Shown piece after piece: positions 43,419 to 55,068 of a DNA stretch of 64,000 nt. Below the pieces are notes generated by a model. The model was given only the letters and a program-made list of their open reading frames with translations, searched no databases and was not told the DNA's origin. The stretch is from the NCBI GenBank assembly GCA_002682825.1, contig NOKP01000003.1, forward strand, positions 1,054,001 to 1,118,000. Reading direction: 5' to 3'. A program made the translations under genes and the position numbers. Source of the DNA: Neonectria sp. B-13. Taxonomy: Eukaryota > Ascomycota > Sordariomycetes > Hypocreales > Nectriaceae. Every line of letters begins with the position of its first letter. The stretch's first letter is position 1.

Positions 43419-46258
43419 ATGGGTCTCAAGTGGCGCAAAGATGCCACCCAGCATTCACCTGAGAACGATGTTGTTGTAACAGGCGTCGAGATCGGGGGAG
43501 AGATCGTCAATCCGGATGCTGACCTCAAGAAGTTCAAGCAACTACACAAATGGGACCCCTTCCTGGATGTCCAGAAGCTCGACGATGTCGACAAGGTGCT
43601 GGAGACAGGCGATTTGGAGAAGGAAGCCGCCGTTCAGGAGACTCTCCTTGTGGAAGACTCTCCCTATCCCGAAGTTCGCGCGTCGGTAGGTTGCTGTCAA
43701 AAGCCGCCCTGGATGTTCAAGGTGTCTGACCACTTCGTGTACTAGGTTCCTCCTACCGACGACCCGGACATGCCCATCAACACGATCCGCGCCTGGTCTA
43801 TTGGCGCACTCATGTGCACCATCGTCGCTAGTTGCAACATCCTTCTCGGCTTGCGTTACTCTCCCATTACCATCACTTCCACGGTCGTTCAGTTGATCTC
43901 TTACCCGTATGATACTCTCGGTCTTCACATGCGCTACACATCTAACACTGCGAGTCAAGTCTTGGTGTAGGCTGGTACAAGTGGGTACCCGATTACCAGT
44001 TCAAGTTCTTCGGCAACCAAGTGTCTCTTAATCCTGGTCCCTTCAACATCAAAGAGCACACAATCATCACCATGATGACCGCGGCTGGGTCGGCCGCCAG
44101 CTATGCTATCGACATCCTGCTGGCGCAGGAATTGTTCTACGAGCAGTATTTCAAGTGAGCCCCGTAGCTAACATCTCTACCAATGTACGTTGCTGATGAT
44201 CAATTTCTTCTTAGCTGGGGCTTCCAGATCATCCTCATCCTGTCCACACAAGCTATGGGCTTCGGTATTGCCGGAATCTTGCGTCGCTTCCTGATCTGGC
44301 CCGCGGCCATGGTCTGGCCTGCGACTCTGGTTACGACCACCGTCATGTTCTCGCTTCACGACCACTCTCCCTCGGACCCTGCGACTACGAATGGCTGGAA
44401 GATTGGTCGTTACATGTTCTTCCTCATCGTTGCTTTGTCAACTTTTGTCTACGAGTGGTTTCCTACCGTCATTGCCCAGTTCCTCAGCATCTTCACCTTC
44501 ATCTCCTGGATCGCGCCTAAGAATGTTCTCGTCAACCAGATCTTTGGAGGTCAGACTGGCCTGGGAATTGTACCCATTTCCTTTGACTGGAGCACCGTCA
44601 GCAGCTTCCTGCTCAGTCCCCTACCGACGCCGGCCTTCGCTATCTTGAACGTGGCTGCTGGCATCATCATAATGGTCATCGGATGTGCCGGTCTTGCCTG
44701 GGGAGGTCCGGAATACTACCGCTATCTTCCAATCAGGTATGATTTGTTGAATGGACCTTGGAAACAGTTCTAACGTGTTTTTAATAGCGCCAATGCCAAT
44801 TTCGATCACTTCGGCGCCAAATACAATACCAGCCTGATTCTCACGTCCGACTTCACCTTCAACGAGACTGCGTACAAGGAATACTCCCCACTCATGCTCG
44901 GTCCTGCCTTTTCTCTATCCTATGGAATGGGCTTTGCCGGCCTGATATCCACTCTTGTGCACGTCGCACTGTTCTACGGCAAGGACATAGTCAGTCGTAC
45001 GCGTGATGCGAGCAATGAAGAGGCCGACGTGCATCTGAAGCTCATGCGCCGCTACAAGGAGGCCCCTGAGTGGTGGTTTTTCATCATCTTTGCCATTAGT
45101 TGTGCCTTCGGTATGATTGCTTCGCAAGTCTGGAACACACATCTCACCTGGTGGGCGTACATTATCTGCATCTTGATTGGAGTCTTCTTCATCCTCCCTG
45201 TCGGTAAGCAGGATCCTGTTTGTCTATTCCCTTTCATGTCTAATCTAGCTGCAGGCATTATCCAGGCCATTACCAATCAGCAGACGGGTCTCAACATTGT
45301 CACTGAAATGATTGTCGGCTACATGTATGTTCACCCATCGCCTGTCCTCTTGCTCCCACGAAACGTTTTACTTGAAGACTAATCCTCTCTAGGACGCCTG
45401 GCCGCCCCATTGCCATGATGCTGTTCAAAAGCTGGGGTTATATGCTATGCTACAACGGCCTCCAGTACGTGTCCGACATGAAAGTCGGACACTACATGAA
45501 GATTCCACCGCGTACCATGTTCGCCGCCCAGGCGTTTGCGGTCATCTGGCTGTCCATCGTACAGATTTCTACTTACAACTTCCTGCGAGGTAATATTGAG
45601 GGTATTTGTACGCCAGACCAAGCCCAAGGCCTCACTTGCCCCATGGCTCGCACCTTCTTCAATGCCAGTGTTATCTGGGGTGTTATCGGGCCACGCAGAA
45701 TGTTTGGCGCTGGAGCACTGTAAGTCTGTCCCGACCTTTCTCGAACTTGACTAATCGCCCGTAGTTATTCATGGGTGAACTACTTCTGGTTGATCGGCGC
45801 CGCTCTCCCTGTCATTCAGTACTTTTTGGCTCGCAAGTATCCCCGTAGTTTCTTGCGATATGTTTTCTTCCCAGCCATTTTCGGTGCCGCAGGGATGATC
45901 CCACCAGCAACTACGTGGTGGCTTGGCCAGTGGGTTATTGTTGGTCTGATCTTCAACTGGTGGATCAAGCACAGATATTACGGGTGGTGGAGTATGTCCC
46001 TTCTCCTTTTGACCGTCCGAAGTGTTGGGTAACCTTTGCTAATTTTTTCAAGTGCGATACAATTATCTTCTCTCCGGTGCTCTTGATATAGGCACAGCTC
46101 TTTGCATAGTCATCTCTGGGATTGCTCTTGGTCTGTCTAATACTGAGTTCCCTACTTGGTGGGGCAACACTGTTATGGACAACAATCTTGATTCTAAGGG
46201 GGCTGTCACTAAGGTTCTTCCAAGTGACGGATCCTTCTTTGGGCCAACATCGTGGTGA
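43419..46258 (+). CDS. OPT-family oligopeptide transporter
   Basis: Nine exons: 43419-43685, 43746-43920, 43971-44154, 44215-44736, 44788-45203, 45255-45324, 45393-45719, 45765-45991 and 46053-46258; 797 aa. The OPT signature NPGPFNIKEH is intact, followed by the conserved FNWGFQIILILSTQAMGFGIAG. About 14 hydrophobic segments follow a ~100-residue acidic, soluble N terminus. The protein should import tetra-/pentapeptides or glutathione-like substrates with protons at the plasma membrane. The second intron (43921-43970) uses an unusual GTCTTC donor because the better-looking GTATGA at 43907 breaks the frame. The last intron ends at AAG. A secreted aspartic protease lies 1.4 kb downstream on the same strand. 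Confidence 0.85.
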
Positions 46259-47667
46259 AATTCACTACCCAATTGCTTGTTTCATGTTGGAAACCATGGA
46301 GTGCTTCATCCTCACTTGTCGCCTTTTGGAACTCTGAGCACCCTACAAGTAGCCATTAGCGACCTCATCAGGATACACAAAGAATTGACTACTTCATACC
46401 GGACCTCTTTGTGTATTTTTCTATTCGTGGTTGATGTGGCGAACCCCGTATCGACCCTTGGTTCCTTGTCCGTCTCTTGTGGGGAATTATGAGCAGATCC
46501 TGAAGTTTGCGTTGAGTGGCATGGTATGGCCCGAATGAAAGGACGTTTGGGGGCTTGCTGGGATATGCATATTACATCTTTGTCTGTAGTCTGGATTCCA
46601 CTGATCGATTCATTCCACCGAGGCCTAAACCATCATGTAGCATGCTTGTCAGGGCTGAGATGACGAAATAAATGCCAAGACACCCATAATTGCTTGTTCC
46701 TCTTCTAGATTGGTTGTTGTTCAAGCTGATGATGTGTTCTATACCCGGTCTGTTCGTAGATCTGCATGATTCCCGGTCATTGTATTGACACGGATCATAG
46801 ATGAAGCCAACCAATCAAACTTGCTCATTCATCTTGGGGGCACTGTGCAAATCCCGAATCATGCAAAAGGGGCTCCAAGTGTATTCAGGATGGCTAATCA
46901 TATCGAAACTAACCCCGGACAGTACGTACGGATGAAACAGACGCTAATTAGTCGCAATAACCGCCAATCCTCTAACTGCTTATAGTCCGCTGCGATAGCC
47001 CCGATCCCATTAATGCCGAGTCCCGAGTGAACTACTTTCGACGCGGATTAGCAAAACGCTTTCCATGTGAAGTTGCGGTGCGATCATCATGGTTGGCCAT
47101 TTCATGGTTACATCGTTGCCCGATGCACTTCCCTTCTCGGTAGGTGCCAAGGTGCCTAGCTAGAGCCGGGGTGTAGCGTGGACAGGGGTGTTGAACACCA
47201 TTGTTTTCTCTAGACTGCCGCTTTGCCGTAATTTTCGAAGCCGAAACGACAAAAGGGCCAACGTGGGGACATCTTCGGGCCACCCTTGGCATGCGGGAGC
47301 CAAGCAAGTCCCAAGAGCGGACGGAGGCATGAACATAGCAGCCGATGCTCGGCTCTGGATGTTTCGAGCATGTGAGAGTTGATAACCAAACAGCTTCTCG
47401 GAAGTTCATTTTGGAAGGTGACTCGGATCTCAGGTGCCGAAGTCTAGTTTCCTGTGATCGCATCAAGTATAAGGATGCGTGGTAGGAGCTTCGAAATGTG
47501 GACCAAAGAGTCGGACGCCAAGTATATAACTATCGATACGTTCACTACTCCAAAGCCGAATCAAACACATTGTCACCACCATCTCCTACTTAACACACCA
47601 CGTTGTTTCGCCCATCTCGACTTCCGCTTTTATTCATCATTCGTACCGCTCTCAAAGCCACCACATC
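46259..47667. other. Intergenic between OPT and protease genes
   Basis: No gene is seen. The last ~150 bp before the protease ATG are CA-rich with CACCACC-like words, typical of a 5' leader. Confidence 0.5.
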
Positions 47668-48900
47668 ATGACTCTCTCCCTCAGCGCCGTTCTCACGGCT
47701 GGTCTGACCTTCGCCACCATCGCCACCGGTGCTCCGACTGTGTCAACCAGTGACAAGCACTTCTCTGTTGCACAGGTCAAGAACCCCAAGTACAACAAGA
47801 ATGGGCCCATGGCACTCGCGAAGGTGTATAACAAATATGGTGTGCATCTTCCTAAAGAACTTGCCGCCACTGTGAGCAATATCAAAAAGACCAGTGAACG
47901 CCGCGATGAGGGCAATGCCACCACCTCACCCACCGACAATGACAGCGAGTGGCTCACTCCTGTCCAAATCGGAAGCCCGCCTCAGACTCTTGCATTGGAC
48001 TTTGATACTGGGTCATCGGATCTCTGGGTCTTCAGCACTGAAACCCCCCCGAACGAAGTTACCGGCCAGACTAAATACAGCCCTTCTAAGAGCAGCACTT
48101 CTAAGAAGTTGGCTGGGGCAACTTGGTCCATCAAGTATGGCGATGGAAGCTCCTCCTCCGGTGATGTCTATACCGACAAAGTTACTGTTGGCGGCCTCAC
48201 CGTGAGCGCCCAGGCCGTCGAGGCTGCCAAGACGGTATCCGATACATTCACCTCTGAGTCGGAACTTGACGGCCTCCTCGGATTAGGCTTCACATCAATC
48301 AACACTGTTCAGCCAAAGAAGCAGAAGACCTTCTTCGACAATGCCATGTCTCAGCTCGACTCTCCAGTGTTCACCGCTGACCTCAAACACGATGCTCCCG
48401 GAAACTATAACTTTGGCTTCATTGATAAATCGGCCTACACTGGAGAAATATCGTACACCGATGTCGATAGCTCTCAGGGTTGGTGGCAGTTCACGTCTTC
48501 TGGCTATGCCGTAGGTGGCGGTTCGCTCTCCAGCTCGCCTATTACCGGCATCGCTGATACGGGCACAACCCTTCTACTGCTGCCAAGCGAAGTCACCAAG
48601 GCCTACTATTCTCAGGTCAAAGGCGCTCAACTCGACACTTCAGCTGGTGGCTATGTCTTCTCCTGTGCTGCCAAGCTTCCAACGTTCTCCTTTGGCGTCG
48701 GTGATACTAAGTTCACTATTCCCGCCGCGTTCCTAAACTATGCCCCTCTTGAGGATGGTTCCTCTACGTGCTTTGGGGGGCTCCAGAGCAGCGATGATGT
48801 TGGTGTTAACATATTCGGCGATATTGCACTCAAAGCTGGGTTTGTGGTGTTTGATGGTGGAAATGTTCGTCTTGGATGGGCGAAGAAGTCCGTTGCATAG
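47668..48900 (+). CDS. Secreted aspartic protease, pepsin family A1
   Basis: An intronless gene of 410 aa. A signal peptide (about residues 1-21, ending ATGAP) is followed by a propeptide to about residue 80, ending at RR, then the mature enzyme. Both catalytic motifs are intact: DTGSSDLW (Asp113) and DTGTTLLL (Asp297). The flap Tyr lies in SIKYGDGSSSSG (about 157), and two Cys flanking a LPTFSF segment form the usual C-lobe disulphide. It resembles aspergillopepsin/penicillopepsin-type acid proteases that digest extracellular protein at low pH. A peptide transporter immediately upstream gives a sensible pathway (protein to peptides to uptake), though co-regulation is not shown. Confidence 0.9.
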   Translation: MTLSLSAVLTAGLTFATIATGAPTVSTSDKHFSVAQVKNPKYNKNGPMALAKVYNKYGVHLPKELAATVSNIKKTSERRDEGNATTSPTDNDSEWLTPVQIGSPPQTLALDFDTGSSDLWVFSTETPPNEVTGQTKYSPSKSSTSKKLAGATWSIKYGDGSSSSGDVYTDKVTVGGLTVSAQAVEAAKTVSDTFTSESELDGLLGLGFTSINTVQPKKQKTFFDNAMSQLDSPVFTADLKHDAPGNYNFGFIDKSAYTGEISYTDVDSSQGWWQFTSSGYAVGGGSLSSSPITGIADTGTTLLLLPSEVTKAYYSQVKGAQLDTSAGGYVFSCAAKLPTFSFGVGDTKFTIPAAFLNYAPLEDGSSTCFGGLQSSDDVGVNIFGDIALKAGFVVFDGGNVRLGWAKKSVA

Positions 48901-51399
48901 TCTACCCCATCTAGTAGGCTTCAATGTATATACTCCACTGTCGACTTAGATATGTCCTTGCGGCTCTGAATCTAAATGCTTAGCTGTAAATTATGAGAAA
49001 TTGTCTCTTGGGAGCAACCCTGGACTGACATCAACGATGACAGATCATATCAAGTTCATTTATATTACCCATTGCCAGTATGTTAGCGCCGACGACTAAA
49101 CTATTAGCGAGAGGTCAGCTTCGTTGTGTCTCTGAAATTTAGCATAATGCTAATCAAAACTGGCCCACAGGGATCTGCGAAATAAATGCCTTGATACGTG
49201 TCGTCAAGCAGACATCTCCTGACTCCTGTCAATTGTGTACCCGTTGAGCTGTGAACGAAGTCTAACAAGTGACAATCATCTCTGTGATTATTAGTGCGCC
49301 TACCACTAGCTGGATAAATTCTACGTATCTTTAGGTTCTTCGTTGAAATTTGACCTAAGCCACTTTGGTAATCATAGATGCTACCAGCGGCAGCTATCAC
49401 ACAAGCCCGTCTTCGTAGCACGATGCCATGAAACGACTTTCCCACAAGTCCCATGTTGTATGCATCGGTCTTGATTGAGAACTGATGAGGCAAGGAGAAA
49501 CATCGTTCAAGAGAAGGGCCCCCGATCGGGAAATCCAAAATTTGCTAAAGGCACTCGCCTTTTTATCAACACAACAATGTATGATTCCGAATTCTCTGGA
49601 AACAGTCAACCCTGTGGGGCGCTAGTTTAATAGATACGTGGAGATCAGAATCCTCTGGCACTCTTTGTTGAGGAACCCATTCCCTGAGCCATTCATGATG
49701 GCTCGAGTCAGGACATGCATTATTGATGCAATCAATAACTGACCCTTTTCCACTGCATGGTTTGACTAACCAGAGATGGCACTCTTCGCTCCCCATGAAT
49801 TATTGGTACTGCTTATTTTTAGCCTCGGGAGAGTAACCTCCCAGTCTTGGATGGTCGATGTAATATCTAGCACGGGGCAGTTGTGGTGAGGCTGAGCCCG
49901 CAGAAACTACACTTAGTTCCCCTTGAACTCTACAGTACAGTGTCGGAAAGGACTACTCAACGAGGCCCAGTATTCATAACTCGTAATTGTGATGCACTTG
50001 TGTGTTGGACATTTTACCCTTCCGCCAACCACTTCCTGTTACGATGCATACAACTGCAACGAAACTCATCATGTCAGTTTCACGGTTATCAGGGCTCAAT
50101 AATTAATAACGCACGTGTGTTCGTGCCGCATCGGTTGCGCTACCCAGGTCGCTCAACATTCGATCCAGAATAGGTCATATAGTGCGAGATAACTGATAGA
50201 CATGACAGCGAAACGTAGATGAAATAGAAACTCGAAGGCGCATACGCAGTTGATGGGAAATTCGTGTCTAAGCATCACCTGCAAAATTAAGTCGTGTATT
50301 ATATAATCAACCTGACCTGCTCGCTCGTACAAGCTTTTTGTCTCGAACAATCAAGTAAAAAGTGCCAAAGAACAACAACTGCCTACGCACTATGAAATCG
50401 TCAATATCATGTTCCGACTCTTCTCCCAGAACGCCCGAGAGGAGGTGCCCCCGACCTCGCTTCATCCTGGTATGGGGAGCCTGCAATATATGACCTTGAG
50501 GGGCGGGCCATATTCTCCAAGCGGTGGTTGTTCTTACGCATCGTTATCGATTCACCATATCAGTCGACTATGTACGCTATGAAGAAACTGGGTTGTCATT
50601 TCCTCTGGTTAGATCGGCAAGGGAATTTGAATGAGTTTCATAACATTTGCTTCCATAATATTTGCTTCCATAATATTTGCTGCCAAAGAGTATATTCTGT
50701 CGCGACTGAAGGCGAAAGAAACGCCAATATCTTGTCCTGCAAATCCACGGTCAGTGAAGGTCTCCCATTGAACACCCAATGGCGTCCAATTAATGCGTGT
50801 GACAATACATGATGGTCTTATGGTCTCGACGACAAGTTGGTAAACGCCCCTCGTTTTTAAACCATGCGGCCATTTGTGAAGGAGAACATCGGATTGTTCA
50901 AAGTCCACTTCCATGTGGATGTCAGAGGTTTTGGTTGAGTCAACCTCGAAACCGCAGATAGACCATCGAGTTCAATGGATCCAATACTCAAGTTCGACTA
51001 GGTGAATGCAGCATGGCGGAGTTAACTCTAATTAGTCGACAACTACAATGGGGGTTGGAACATTATGAAATTGACAAAAAAGGTCGCTGACTCAATGAAA
51101 TGTTGTCACTGTAATGTTGCGCATCCTGTAATCGCTGCAACATCTGACCTGAAACTTTACAAGGTTAAGATTACAAGAGAACAGATTCAACACTACCTCA
51201 AGGACAAACTAGGCCAGAGTTCAGGCCTTGATGCGGCGCCGACATTATTATTTCCCGATGCGTCTGTAACGATGATGTAAGTGAGCCCAGTCTCATAGAC
51301 TGACTTGTATTTGTATTTATAGGTGGATCAAATAACTGATGATATCTATTAGTACAGCACGAAATACTTCTACTTAAGGAGGGCAATCCGAACTCTTCA

Positions 51400-51714
51400 A
51401 TCATGACACCAATGCGGTATGAAGTCCACTGGCATAATAATACCACCGATGAAGAGTTTGAAGGCGTAGATTAGTGCTTCATATAGGTCAAATCCGAGGA
51501 TAAGGGTTTGCGTAATGCTGTACTAAAGAATCCTAATGCTGGCACATGTATAAGTGGTGAACTGTATTTATTTAACGAGAAGAGGGTGCTGTACTTCCAG
51601 GAGCGGGTTAAGGAGACACTTATAGAGCGTCGTGTAAGAGAGCAGAAAGCTCGCGGAGGGTTTGGCCAACAAGGCGAACACCATCACATGCCGATGGTTT
51701 ACAGAAAGAGATAA
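51400..51714 (+). pseudogene. Possible gene relic
   Basis: The stretch reads MRYEVHWHNNTTDEEFEG, meets stops, then continues in an open frame (NAVLKNPNAGTCISGELYLF...) to a basic tail ending MPMVYRKR. The composition is protein-like and charged. Only a 21-bp gap would join the parts, too short for a normal intron. The family is not recognised. Confidence 0.25.
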
Positions 51715-52081
51715 CCTTTATTGAAGGTTTATACAGCTCTGAAGGTAGCGAGATCGAGTGGTAGATAAGTGGGAAGCTTCAATCTATAAGGTGGCCTAGT
51801 TAGTGGTGAGAAACTCCTCTCTCTTACCGTCATGTGGAATTTTCCGAGAACCGTGGTCTCTATGTAGATGGTGGCAAGGCGAGAAAGAGTGGTGACCGGG
51901 GCATGCTAACAGCCCTAGCCATGCAGTGGGGTCGACAATATGCCGTGCGATTATCGTAATTGCCGTGAACTAGAGAATCAATTGGACTACAGGGCTGCTG
52001 TTTTCGCAATTACCTCCACGGCAGCTTCTGCAGAATATATAACGTACATTCACGCGCCGCGAAGCAGATTTCTTCTGGAGT

Positions 52082-52501
52082 TTGAGTCGACAAATGTTTC
52101 TGATATTACGTCTTATCCTCGGCTTGGTCTCCGCCACAACGGTCCGCTCTACGGCCGAGTTCGTAAACCCGGGGGGGCGGAAGGGAGATAATGCCGATAA
52201 CCCTGCGTGCGATGAACAAGAGACACGGATTGGTGACCAACGTGTGCTGTCACGGTGCTGCTATGCTCCGAACTCCGTCCTTTCAACCGGATTTAGCCCA
52301 CAATCCGGTGAGGCTTATGACCTCATCGACCTGATCGGGTATGGTTGGCTTACATCAATCCCGCTTCGGCAGCCCCGGCGCCGTTGCCGAGAGGCCGAAG
52401 CGGTCCCGAATCGGCCGAGTGCCCTCAAAACTGGTGGAACGGGTTGGCTAAGACATGTGGCGCGCAAGGGATGTCCCGTGTCGGTGCCGGCGTCCTCGTA
52501 G
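52082..52501 (+). pseudogene. Possible decayed secreted-protein gene
   Basis: A hydrophobic start (MFLILRLILGLVSATTVRS) is followed by AEFVNPGGRKGDNADNP. This resembles the mature N terminus of fungal GPI-anchored or membrane proteins that open with F(I/V)NPP..GD...NPVY. The similarity then stops and the frame becomes Arg-rich, suggesting a truncated or frameshifted copy. Confidence 0.3.
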
Positions 52502-53280
52502 CGCCGATTCATGTACTCTGTAGCTGAAAGGAAGACCGGAAACTGGCCCAAATACATGTGAGTAGTCGGCTTGCGCAATTGATAAAAATTACTACTCACG
52601 CCTCTGACCACCCAACGGCTGAAATAATAAATCTGATAAAAGGATCCCGATGCGACCGTGAATTGAGTAATTAGCCCGGAAATGGAGCTGGAACAAGCAT
52701 TCAGAAGACAAGGGCGGCCGCCGTCACTCGTAGGAAGGTGAAAGTACAGAATCATGGAACTTCAACCATGGCTAGCTACTAGAGACGTGGGGATTGAGAG
52801 GAGATAAGAGGTCGGCTTTAAGAAAAGATGCACGTACGGCACAAGATCCCTATCTAGATCTCTGGTTGCAGCCTCGGCATTACACACGCGAACCACCGAT
52901 GCTTGATTTAACAAGACTTTATTATTCAGCGTGGCGAACCAGCTGCGCCTACGTGGAACCTGCAAGCATTTCCAATGCCGCACTGTCGGGAGTCGGACGG
53001 GTTTTAGAGCCCGTCACCCCACTGTGGGTGGGTTAAAAAATTGCAATCCCTGAATACCATCCAACCAAATTGGGCGACGTCATCGTTGCGCTCTCTGATT
53101 AATTTGCCTTATAAATGCCTTTCTGCTAAGCTTCTAAACATGTTCGGATGATCGAGCCAACACATCCAGCGAAGCATTTCTGCCCCTCCACGAGACCGCT
53201 ACATCCGATCCGAGCGTCGTCTATTCCTTCCAAGGATACGAAACCCGCCGAGCCTGACGACGAGCGTACGACTTCCCGGA

Positions 53281-55068
53281 ATGAAACCCGCCGAAAATGC
53301 CCGCCTCGATGGCGAGCCAGTACAACACGTCAAAATACCTTACTGGCGACTGGTCGTGGACCAAGCAGGAATCACCCCCGATGTTGTCAACTTCCAATAC
53401 AACGGCTCTGGAACAACAGACGATCCCTACCTGGTACAATGGATCCCCAACGATCCTCGAAACCCCATGCTTTTCAGTACCGCCACAAAATGGTTTATCA
53501 CCATGGTCGTCGCGATAGCCACCTTGGCAGTCGCCCTCGTATCATCCGCCTACACTGGCGGCTTAGTTGAAATCATGGTGGAGTTCCAGATCAGCCAAGA
53601 GGTAGCCACTCTGGGCGTGTCTCTCTTTGTGCTCGGTTTTGCAATCGGACCGCTACTCTGGGCTCCGTTGAGCGAGTTATTTGGGCGCCAAATCTTGTTC
53701 ATCGGAACATATGCTGCGCTGACAGCGTTCAATGCCGGATGTGCGGGTGCTCAGAATTCTTGGACATTGTTAATACTTCGCTTCTTGGCCGGAGCCTTCG
53801 GCTCATCACCGCTTACGAACGCTGGCGGCGTCATCGCAGACATGTTCCCGGCTTCGCAACGAGGCCTGGCCATGGCCCTCTTCGCAGCTGCACCGTTCCT
53901 GGGTCCCGTTCTAGGACCCGTCATTGGCGGTTTCTTGGGCATGACAGAAGGATGGCGTTGGGTTATGGGCTTCCTCGCTATTTTCTCTGGTGTGCTCTGG
54001 ATTCTTGGATCCTTGATTCTGCCAGAAACATATGCCCCAGTTATCCTTCGCAAACGTGCAGTTAAATTGTCGAAAATCACTGGAAAGCAATACATCAGCC
54101 TCATCGATCACAAGCAGGGGAAACCAACTTTCAGCGTCGCTCTGAAGACTGCATTGCTGCGGCCTTGGATTCTACTCTTCAAGGAACCCATCGTCCTGCT
54201 GTTGTCCATTTACATGGCCATCATCTACGGAACCCTTTATATGCTCTTTGCCGCCTTCCCAATTGTTTATCAGCAAAACCGTGGATGGAACCAAGGCGTT
54301 GGCGGCCTGTCGTTTCTTGGTATCATGGTCGGAATGCTCTTCGCGATTGCCTATACGATCCCATCCAACAAGCGATACATTCGAACTGAGCAGGATAATG
54401 GCGGGTTTGCTCCTCCCGAGGCTCGCCTTCCTGCTGCCATGGTTGGATCAATCGCCCTTCCTATTGGCCTCTTTTGGTTCGCTTGGACAAATTCTCCCTC
54501 CATTCACTGGATGGCCAGCATCGCAGCTGGTGTTCCTTTCGGGTTTGGTATGGTCCTGGTCTTTTTGAGCATCATGAACTATCTCATCGACTCGTATACC
54601 ATCTTTGCTGCTTCAGTTCTGGCGGCGAACTCAGTCCTCCGCTCTTGCTTCGGAGCCGCCTTTCCGTTATTCACGACGCAGATGTACGACAGACTGGGTA
54701 TTCATTGGGCCTCAACAATCCCCGCATTCCTAGCACTTGCTTGTGTTCCATTCCCGTTCTTGTTCTACAAGTATGGGCCAGCTATTCGGGAACGCTGCAA
54801 GTTCGCCGCCCAATCGGCCGCCTTTATGAAGAATCTGCAAGAGAGCCAGGATGAATCAACCGATCAGACTGAGAAGGAGGAAGACGCAACCACAGAACGC
54901 GTGGATCAGTCAAGCAATGACGATGCTTCCACCGTGGCCGACGAACCCACATTTGCCGCAATTCGGTCTCGAGCTTCAACTCTCACTGGAGCCTCGGGTC
55001 GCCGGAAGTCATATGACGGCAACCCATACGACATTGACCGGGTCCACACTAGGGAGTCTTTCACATGA
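53281..55068 (+). CDS. MFS transporter, DHA1 drug:H+ antiporter type
   Basis: A single-exon ORF of 595 aa. A soluble N terminus of ~75 residues contains DPYLVQWIPNDPRNP, common just before TM1 in fungal polyamine/drug exporters of this group. Twelve hydrophobic segments follow. Motif A appears as LLWAPLSELFGRQ, and a glycine-rich motif-C-like helix as AAPFLGPVLGPVIGGFLG. The late motif NSVLRSCFGAAFPLFTTQMY is also typical. A ~100-residue acidic/Ser-rich cytoplasmic tail ends the protein. It should export toxic or secondary-metabolite-like compounds at the plasma membrane. It has no biosynthetic genes beside it. An upstream start in another frame (53148) is rejected for lack of continuity. Confidence 0.85.
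   Translation: MKPAENARLDGEPVQHVKIPYWRLVVDQAGITPDVVNFQYNGSGTTDDPYLVQWIPNDPRNPMLFSTATKWFITMVVAIATLAVALVSSAYTGGLVEIMVEFQISQEVATLGVSLFVLGFAIGPLLWAPLSELFGRQILFIGTYAALTAFNAGCAGAQNSWTLLILRFLAGAFGSSPLTNAGGVIADMFPASQRGLAMALFAAAPFLGPVLGPVIGGFLGMTEGWRWVMGFLAIFSGVLWILGSLILPETYAPVILRKRAVKLSKITGKQYISLIDHKQGKPTFSVALKTALLRPWILLFKEPIVLLLSIYMAIIYGTLYMLFAAFPIVYQQNRGWNQGVGGLSFLGIMVGMLFAIAYTIPSNKRYIRTEQDNGGFAPPEARLPAAMVGSIALPIGLFWFAWTNSPSIHWMASIAAGVPFGFGMVLVFLSIMNYLIDSYTIFAASVLAANSVLRSCFGAAFPLFTTQMYDRLGIHWASTIPAFLALACVPFPFLFYKYGPAIRERCKFAAQSAAFMKNLQESQDESTDQTEKEEDATTERVDQSSNDDASTVADEPTFAAIRSRASTLTGASGRRKSYDGNPYDIDRVHTRESFT

Larger units (their letters stand above)
48901..53280. other. Long gene-poor interval with coding relics
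   Basis: No intact gene is supported in ~4.4 kb. A TATTTGCTTCCATAA tandem repeat (about 2.6 copies) lies near 50645-50682. Fragments with protein-like reading occur at 51065-51714 and 52082-52250. The ~100-codon minus-strand ORF at 50609-50914 is not recognised. Confidence 0.5.

Noticed and set aside
43907..43970. GTATGA as donor of OPT intron 2
   Set aside because: It looks better as a donor but leaves the downstream GWYKWVPDYQF out of frame; GTCTTC at 43921 keeps it.
53148..53570. Upstream start for the DHA1 transporter
   Set aside because: It is in a different frame from the transporter with no intron to connect it; the ATG at 53281 gives the expected N terminus.
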